The notes beneath the pieces are model-generated. The model did no database searches. It was not told the DNA's origin and was given only the letters and a program-made list of their open reading frames with translations. From Sinotaia quadrata (Eukaryota; Mollusca; Gastropoda; Architaenioglossa; Viviparidae), in NCBI GenBank assembly GCA_028829895.1, contig CM054182.1, positions 16,698,001 to 16,762,000 of the forward strand: DNA of 64,000 bases, read 5' to 3'. Below are positions 58,873 to 64,000 of the stretch, piece after piece; the first letter of the stretch is position 1, and each line of letters begins with the position of its first letter. Made by a program: the position numbers and the translations under genes.

Positions 58873-59890
58873 TGTGCTATGGAAGATAATTGACGGATCA
58901 AGACTAAAAATCAGATTGGTTGGGAAATTTTTCTCCTCGTTTTGGAACTTGCTATTCTTGCTTTTTAAGCCCGTAACTAAATAATAATTATAATAAGAAA
59001 TATGGTTACATATTCTAGAGCAGTCATGTTTCACTGCTTAAGGGCAAGAATATATCATTGTACTAGTGCAGTCACGTTCCTCTATTCTAGAGCAAATATG
59101 CAGATGATTCTGTCTTTTAAAACAATGTTTTGGAAAGTGTCAAATGCAATTAAGCCATAATGCATCCAACGTTTAAAAAACTAGTGTGTCATACAGTGAT
59201 TTCTTTTGAATTAAGGACAAGCCATAATGCACACAGCATCAGTACGTTTTATTGGGAGATTATGTCCGGTTTATAAAAATATATTTGTAAACAAAATTGT
59301 GCTTGCAATTTAATGAAATAAAGAAAAAGAAAACTTTATAGTAATTAAGCCTTTATTAAATAAATAAAAAATCCTCCAGCAAAACTTAAGTAGAAGACAT
59401 TGATTAATATTGGACTTAAGTGAATTTCAAGAAATTACAATTAAGGAAGAGGAACCCAGTCATGAAGAATACTTTCAACATAAGATTCAAATTCTGCGGC
59501 CATCTTTAATTTTGTACGGCGTAATTATGACCCGACCTCTCTCAAACATGAGGGAAAAGTTTTTAAACAGAATCTGTGTTTAAAAGAAAAATAAGCTGGT
59601 AAAGTTCACGACAGAACGATAAATTGTTTACAAAAGATAAAAGTCATTAATGTACAATCCCCTTCTTAATTTATTCTGTTCAGTGAAAGGTATCTGCTCG
59701 TTTTCGATTTATCAATGCATCACATGAATAAATGGCTTGTGTTTATATGAGCGTGATGCCCTATCTCTGACCCATCTGGGCTATAACATTTAGAATGCTG
59801 TGATGTGTATAATTAGGTGGAGAAAAAAAACAATAATTATTAGAGTATAGCAAAACAGTCTCAGTGTGTTTGAAGTGAATTTTATTTATA
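58873..59890. other. Single-copy stretch, nothing recognised
   Basis: AT-rich. No supported feature. Confidence 0.45.
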
Positions 59891-59894
59891 AATC

Positions 59895-60665
59895 TCATTT
59901 CAGGTCACATTCTAATTCAGGTCACTGTCTAATACAGACTAATGTCTAACTCGGCTCAGGTCTAACTTGGGTCGGGACTAACTCAGGTCAAGTCTAACTT
60001 AGGTCGGGTCTAACTCAGATCAGATCTATCTCAGATCACACTCTAATTCAAACTATGGTCTAACTCAAGTCAGTTCCAACTTAGGTCACGTATATATTTC
60101 TGGCTATGGTGCAACTCAGGTCACGTATATTTCTGGTCATGATCTACCCAGGTCACATTTTAGACATTTTCTGACTCAAGTCACGTATATATCTGGTCAT
60201 GGTCTAACTCAGGTCATGTATATTTTTGGTCATGGTCTTACTCAAGTCACATATATATATCTGGTCATGATCTAACTCAGGTCACGTATATATCTGGTCA
60301 TGGTCTGGCTCAGGTCATGTATATATCTGGTCATGGTCTAACTCAGGTCACGTATATTTCTGATCATGGTCTGACTCAAGTCACGTATATATCTGGTCAT
60401 GGTCTGGCTCAGGTCACGTATATATCTGGTCATGGTCTAACTCAGGTCACGTATATTTCTGGTCATGGTCTGACTCAAGTCAGGTATATACCTGGTCATG
60501 GTCTGACTCAGGTCACGTATAGATCTGGATCAATCTTTCTAATTCATGTCACAGACAAACTCAGGTCACACTCTGGTTCAAGTTACATTCTAACACTTGT
60601 CACGTTCTAACTCAAGATCATAATCTAAATCAGCTCTCAGTCTAATTCAGGTCATGGTCTATCGG
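59895..60665. repeat. 33-bp minisatellite of AGGTCA half-sites
   Basis: About 22 copies of a 33-bp unit with TCTGGTCATGGTCTAACTCA and GGTCACGTATATA. Around 15 copies keep a perfect AGGTCA, the nuclear-receptor half-site, always in the same orientation. The centre (60200-60520) is homogeneous. Confidence 0.94.
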
Positions 60666-61505
60666 AGGAGACTCGGGTCACTTGCCTATTTTAAGATATC
60701 AGTCTAATGACACATTTTGTTTAGTCAACGCATCTATAGAAGACAAATGTTTTGTTTAACGTTTCATTGTTTGTTATTTGAAAGACAAAGGAAAGGTGAT
60801 GATGCTAGTTCTAATATGTCGCTTCTATTTACCTTGAAACCACTAACATTTTTGTACTAAAAGTTTTAAAGGTTTTACCATAGTTTTATACTGAACACAT
60901 TTACAAATATATCCACAGTCCGTGATGAAATACATAACTGTAGTTATTTTCGTTTTCTTGTTTGTCATTTAGGAATGTCCTCTGCAAGGTCACAGTAGCT
61001 TAGATGTCCAAAACACAACAAAACTGTGTTGTATTGCAAATGCATAAATGCCTGTAATACTACGAATTAATACATTTTCGACCTCTACTGACTTTATTGT
61101 TTCTTTTAGTTTGGCACTTATACCTAATGGAAATCGGTTGAATTAACTCTCTAACTCCTCTATAGTAATTATGTTTTCATGTTTGGTATCTCCTCACATG
61201 CTAATCGTTTAACCCTCTAAATTGTTGTAATCATTGGGTGTTCTGTTTGGTAGCTCTCCATTTTCTGATAGAATTAACCGTCTCGTATGTTTTGTCTGGC
61301 GTAAAAAATAAAATTGTACACACTCTTCTCGACATAAAGTTTTCAATATTTTTCCCGTTAATGGTCACTGTCAGTCCTACATTGACCACTTAAGTTTATA
61401 TCTCAACCCTTAAACTTCCCACTAATAGTCAATTATTCACAAAGTGACCGTACGAACTTCTGACCACGCTTCTTCACTAATGGTCAGCCATTCTCTGTGT
61501 GACCA
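60666..61505. other. Single-copy stretch with loose TGGTCA/TGACCA motifs
   Basis: Between 61340 and 61500, AATGGTCA and GTGACC motifs recur irregularly. No gene recognised. Confidence 0.45.
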
Positions 61506-61785
61506 GACTCTTTTATGATAGGTGGTCTTTGTGGAGAACGTTTATTACCCTTGGTGTTGCATTTTGACCTAGGGCCAACGGATGAAGTGCCCCTTTCATC
61601 TTTAATAGAGTGGTTGGGCGCACAGACAGGCAGTCGCCCCATGTCCAAGGGTTGCACAAGGTCACTGTATACTTACACTCCCGACCGCGCCCGTCGGCAC
61701 GGTCGCCGATTTATGAGTGAAGGGGCAGAGAACTTAACCGTAAGTGCCCAAGGTGCAGAAGTTCCGACGACAAGTTAATAGTTGC
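61506..61785. other. GC-rich unidentified block
   Basis: Non-repetitive and clearly GC-richer than its flanks, with CCCGACCGCGCCCGTCGGCA (near 61680). An 87-codon frame crosses it without family resemblance. It may be a transposon or SINE remnant, or a regulatory element. Confidence 0.35.
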
Positions 61786-62305
61786 TAAGAGCACAAATGT
61801 ATTAAAGCATTCTGTTTATATTATACTTGTCTGCGTGCTTGTTTCTATGCTTGAGTCATTTCTGTGTGCGCACGCTTCTTGTGTCTCCAGAGACACATAA
61901 AAATTCCATAGCGTTCATCTCTTAGGAAAGAAATGTTTTATATTTTCCTTGGAAGATTTCAGGCAGATAAATAAACTGACGTAATTGTGTTGAAAGATTT
62001 CTGCTCGTATTTTTATTGATTTGATTTGTATTGTAAGAAATAAAAATACTCTTCTTTTATTTTAGATTTTTTTTTTAAGTTCAAATATTTTGACCAATAA
62101 TCAGTAAAGGAATTGTTTATTGCATTAATAGCGATCTAGCGAATAATAACGGCAACTCCAATGCAATCTGGAACTCTCAGAAAAGGTCAGATTTAGCAGT
62201 GGCATCGAAAACTACCTACAGGTAATTGGAAAGAATTATCACTTAGTACATGATACCAAAGTAAAATCTTCCTATACGTAATCTGAAGGAAGTATTGCTT
62301 AGTGC
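61786..62305. other. AT-rich single-copy stretch
   Basis: Nothing recognised. Confidence 0.45.
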
Positions 62306-62309
62306 CTGA

Positions 62310-62590
62310 TACCAACACTGTAGAAATCTCCACAAACAAACATTATTTAAAATCTGCAAAACAACACACTGTAGAAATCTACACACACACACACACATTT
62401 AAAACTTGCAAAACAACACACTGTAGAAAGCTCTACAAACATTATTTAAAACCTTCAAAACAAAAACTGTAGAAATCTCCACAAACAAACATTATTAAAA
62501 CTTGCAAAACAACACGTGTCTAATCTTCACAAACAAACATTATTTAAAACTTGCAAAACAACACGTGTCTAATCTTCACAAACATTGCAC
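62310..62590. repeat. ~52-bp minisatellite
   Basis: Five to six copies with CACTGTAGAAATCTCCACAA and ATTATTTAAAACTTGCAAAA. One copy has a small AC expansion (62382-62397). Confidence 0.92.
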
Positions 62591-63049
62591 AAAACCGGTA
62601 TCTACAACAGAGCGTCGAAAACTAATCAAGCAACAAATTCCAGTCTAAAAATGATTACTAAAAAATGTACATGTTGGTACACATGTGTTTCAGTTTGTTT
62701 GTTCGTTCGTTTGTCCTGTGTACACTGGTTTAATCCCAAACGTTGTTTTCAACCTAACTTGGTATTTACCCTTCTACCTGTCGTCTGGCGCGCTAACTTC
62801 AAAGAGGTTTTAGCACACACGTGTCTTAGTCTACCGGCGTATTTATCTTGGTCGTTAGAAACTGATTTCCCTCCCCTAAAATCCCATTTTGGGTAGTTAT
62901 ATCGAAGATCGGGATTTTATGCTTAAAGATAAAAGTGACGGTGGTTAGAGAGAAGAATCGAAGTGTTTTTAACTTTAAATCAAATTTTTCTTTTCATACG
63001 TGGCTAATCTCTATAATGGAAGTTTAACGTGGCTATATTTGCCTTATTC
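62591..63049. other. Single-copy stretch, nothing recognised
   Basis: A 103-codon frame at 62585-62896 has no recognised domain and no splice context that fits BMPER. Confidence 0.4.
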
Positions 63050-63205
63050 TTCGAGCGGAATAATGGACCGTAAGCCAGTCACCTACGCCCCATCCCGGCG
63101 TCCTGTCGTGACTGGCCGTCAGCCGGGGATTACAAGAGAGACCCGGCCGTTTGCTCAGTCACCGACCACCTCACAGACGAAAGTTTGCGTTTCGATTGCA
63201 TCCAG
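63050..63205. other. GC-rich unidentified block
   Basis: CCCCATCCCGGCGTCCTGTC (63089-63108) and neighbouring sequence stand out in base composition and are non-repetitive. They end directly at a tandem array. Origin unknown. Confidence 0.35.
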
Positions 63206-63211
63206 CTCTGG

Positions 63212-63540
63212 TGTTTTCACAAGGATAGACTAGCTAATCATAATCACAGTCTGTCTGTCTGTCTCTCTCGTGTTTTCACAAGGATAGACTAGCTAATCAT
63301 AATCACAGTCTGTCTGTCTGTCTCTCTCATGTTTTCACAAGTATAGACTAGTTAATCATAATCACAGTCTGTCTGTCTGTCTCTCTCGTGTTTTCACAAG
63401 TATAGACTAGTTAATCATAATCACAGTCTGTCTGTCTGTCTCTCTCGTGTTTTCACAAGTATAGTCTAGTTAATCATAATCACAGTCTGTCTGTCTGTCT
63501 CTCTCGTGTTTTCACAAGGATAGACTAGCTAATCATATCA
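63212..63540. repeat. 58-bp minisatellite with internal (TCTG)n
   Basis: Six near-identical copies, period about 58 bp, with TTTTCACAAGGATAGACTAG and a (CTGT)4 core. Confidence 0.96.
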
Positions 63541-63593
63541 CTGTCTTTATGTCTGTCAGATAGTCTATCTATCTCAAGGATAGTGTGACGCCA

Positions 63594-64000
63594 ACGCCAC
63601 TTAGTTAATGGATATTATTATTAATAATAATTAATTAATCATACAAAACTAATTACGAGTGATGAGAATCTTAATTTGTTTTATTAATAATCCTCCAGCA
63701 GATACGACTCATCTCTCACTTGGCTGATATTTGGGTGCTGTAAACGTTTTCTCTCATCCACAACACTAAAGATAAACATTTACGGTCACACAATCTCTCT
63801 GTAGGTGAAAAACTTCTTATTAAAGGAGAAGACAAATCTGTCATTTAATCTACATTTAGCTAGCCCCCCCCTTCACCCATTTTCTTCTCCAACATAAGAT
63901 TATCAATATGCATAAGAAGGTCAATATATGTAACAATACATTTATTAAATCAACAATCAAATAAATATACATATGACAAATACAATTAAATAGATTACTT
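63594..64000 (+). mobile_element. Unidentified dispersed element, copy B (runs off the window)
   Basis: Same order of landmarks as 35081-35540, in the same orientation: TGTGACGCC at the left end, TTAATAATAATTAATTAATC, GAATCTTAATTTG, GTAGGTGAAAAACTTCTTAT, TAAAGGAGAAGA, AATCTGTCATTTAATCTACA and ACATTTATTAAAT. Copies differ by many substitutions and a longer AT spacer in copy A. The end is not in view. Confidence 0.65.

Larger units (their letters stand above)
47658..64000 (+). other. BMPER: BMPER intron 2, 5' part (runs off the window)
   Basis: Begins with GTAAGT. No phase-0 acceptor followed by a cysteine-rich VWC continuation was found before 64000, so the intron is probably over 16 kb. Confidence 0.6.

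Noticed and set aside
60961..61046. Possible BMPER exon 3 after TTTGTCATTTAG (reads ECPL then CCIANA)
   Set aside because: The pyrimidine tract is poor, the expected residues between CxC and CP of VWC domain 1 are missing, and the frame stops without a donor.
62585..62896. 103-codon frame as a small gene or BMPER exon
   Set aside because: No domain, no suitable splice sites, and codons are unlike the supported exons.

Overview
The window reads as nuclear DNA of an invertebrate animal, most likely a mollusc. It is AT-rich, has long introns with GT/AG splice sites, GATA/AC/TC microsatellites, two decayed LINE retrotransposons and a nuclear copy of mitochondrial DNA. The mitochondrial copy preserves the order cob, trnS(UGA), nad4L, nad4 on one strand. 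That order is shared by chitons, octopods, vetigastropods and caenogastropods, and it argues against a heterobranch snail or most bivalves. The exact taxon cannot be fixed from sequence reading alone.

Only one protein-coding gene is supported, on the + strand: the 5' end of a BMPER/crossveinless-2 homologue, a secreted BMP-binding regulator. Coding exon 1 (19437-19608) encodes an Arg-rich, Leu-rich signal peptide. Exon 2 (47572-47657) encodes the start of the first von Willebrand factor C domain. The two exons join in phase (G + GT = Gly) across an intron of 27,963 bp. The second intron runs off the right edge with no credible exon 3 in view. A likely 5' UTR lies at 18945-19436 behind a good splice acceptor, and a CpG-rich single-copy block at 12.2-13.4 kb is a candidate upstream promoter or 5' UTR exon. 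A sequence matching the recursive-splicing (ratchet point) consensus sits in intron 1 at 44714/44715.

Layout: 1-12 kb is intergenic and repeat-rich, including a 1-kb decamer array, a LINE fragment near 6 kb and a 2-kb array of a 29-bp unit at 9.4-11.4 kb. 12.2-13.4 kb is the CpG-rich block. 13.5-17.3 kb holds more arrays, including one with three perfect CRE palindromes. 18.9-19.6 kb is the first coding exon. 19.6-47.6 kb is intron 1, a mosaic of dozens of unrelated minisatellites with a LINE at 25.8-26.7 kb, the mitochondrial insertion at 28.1-28.7 kb, an unidentified dispersed element at 35.08 kb and a nearly perfect 74-bp satellite at 36.7-37.7 kb. 47.66-64 kb is intron 2, with further arrays (one built of nuclear-receptor half-sites), a GC-rich block with a TATA-like box near 57.1 kb, and a second copy of the 35-kb dispersed element at the right edge.

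Almost every long open frame here is a by-product of tandem repeats and is not reported as a gene. The features most worth following up are the BMPER exon pair, the ratchet-point match, several minisatellites whose units resemble splice acceptors in the sense orientation, and the mitochondrial fragment that splits a minisatellite array.
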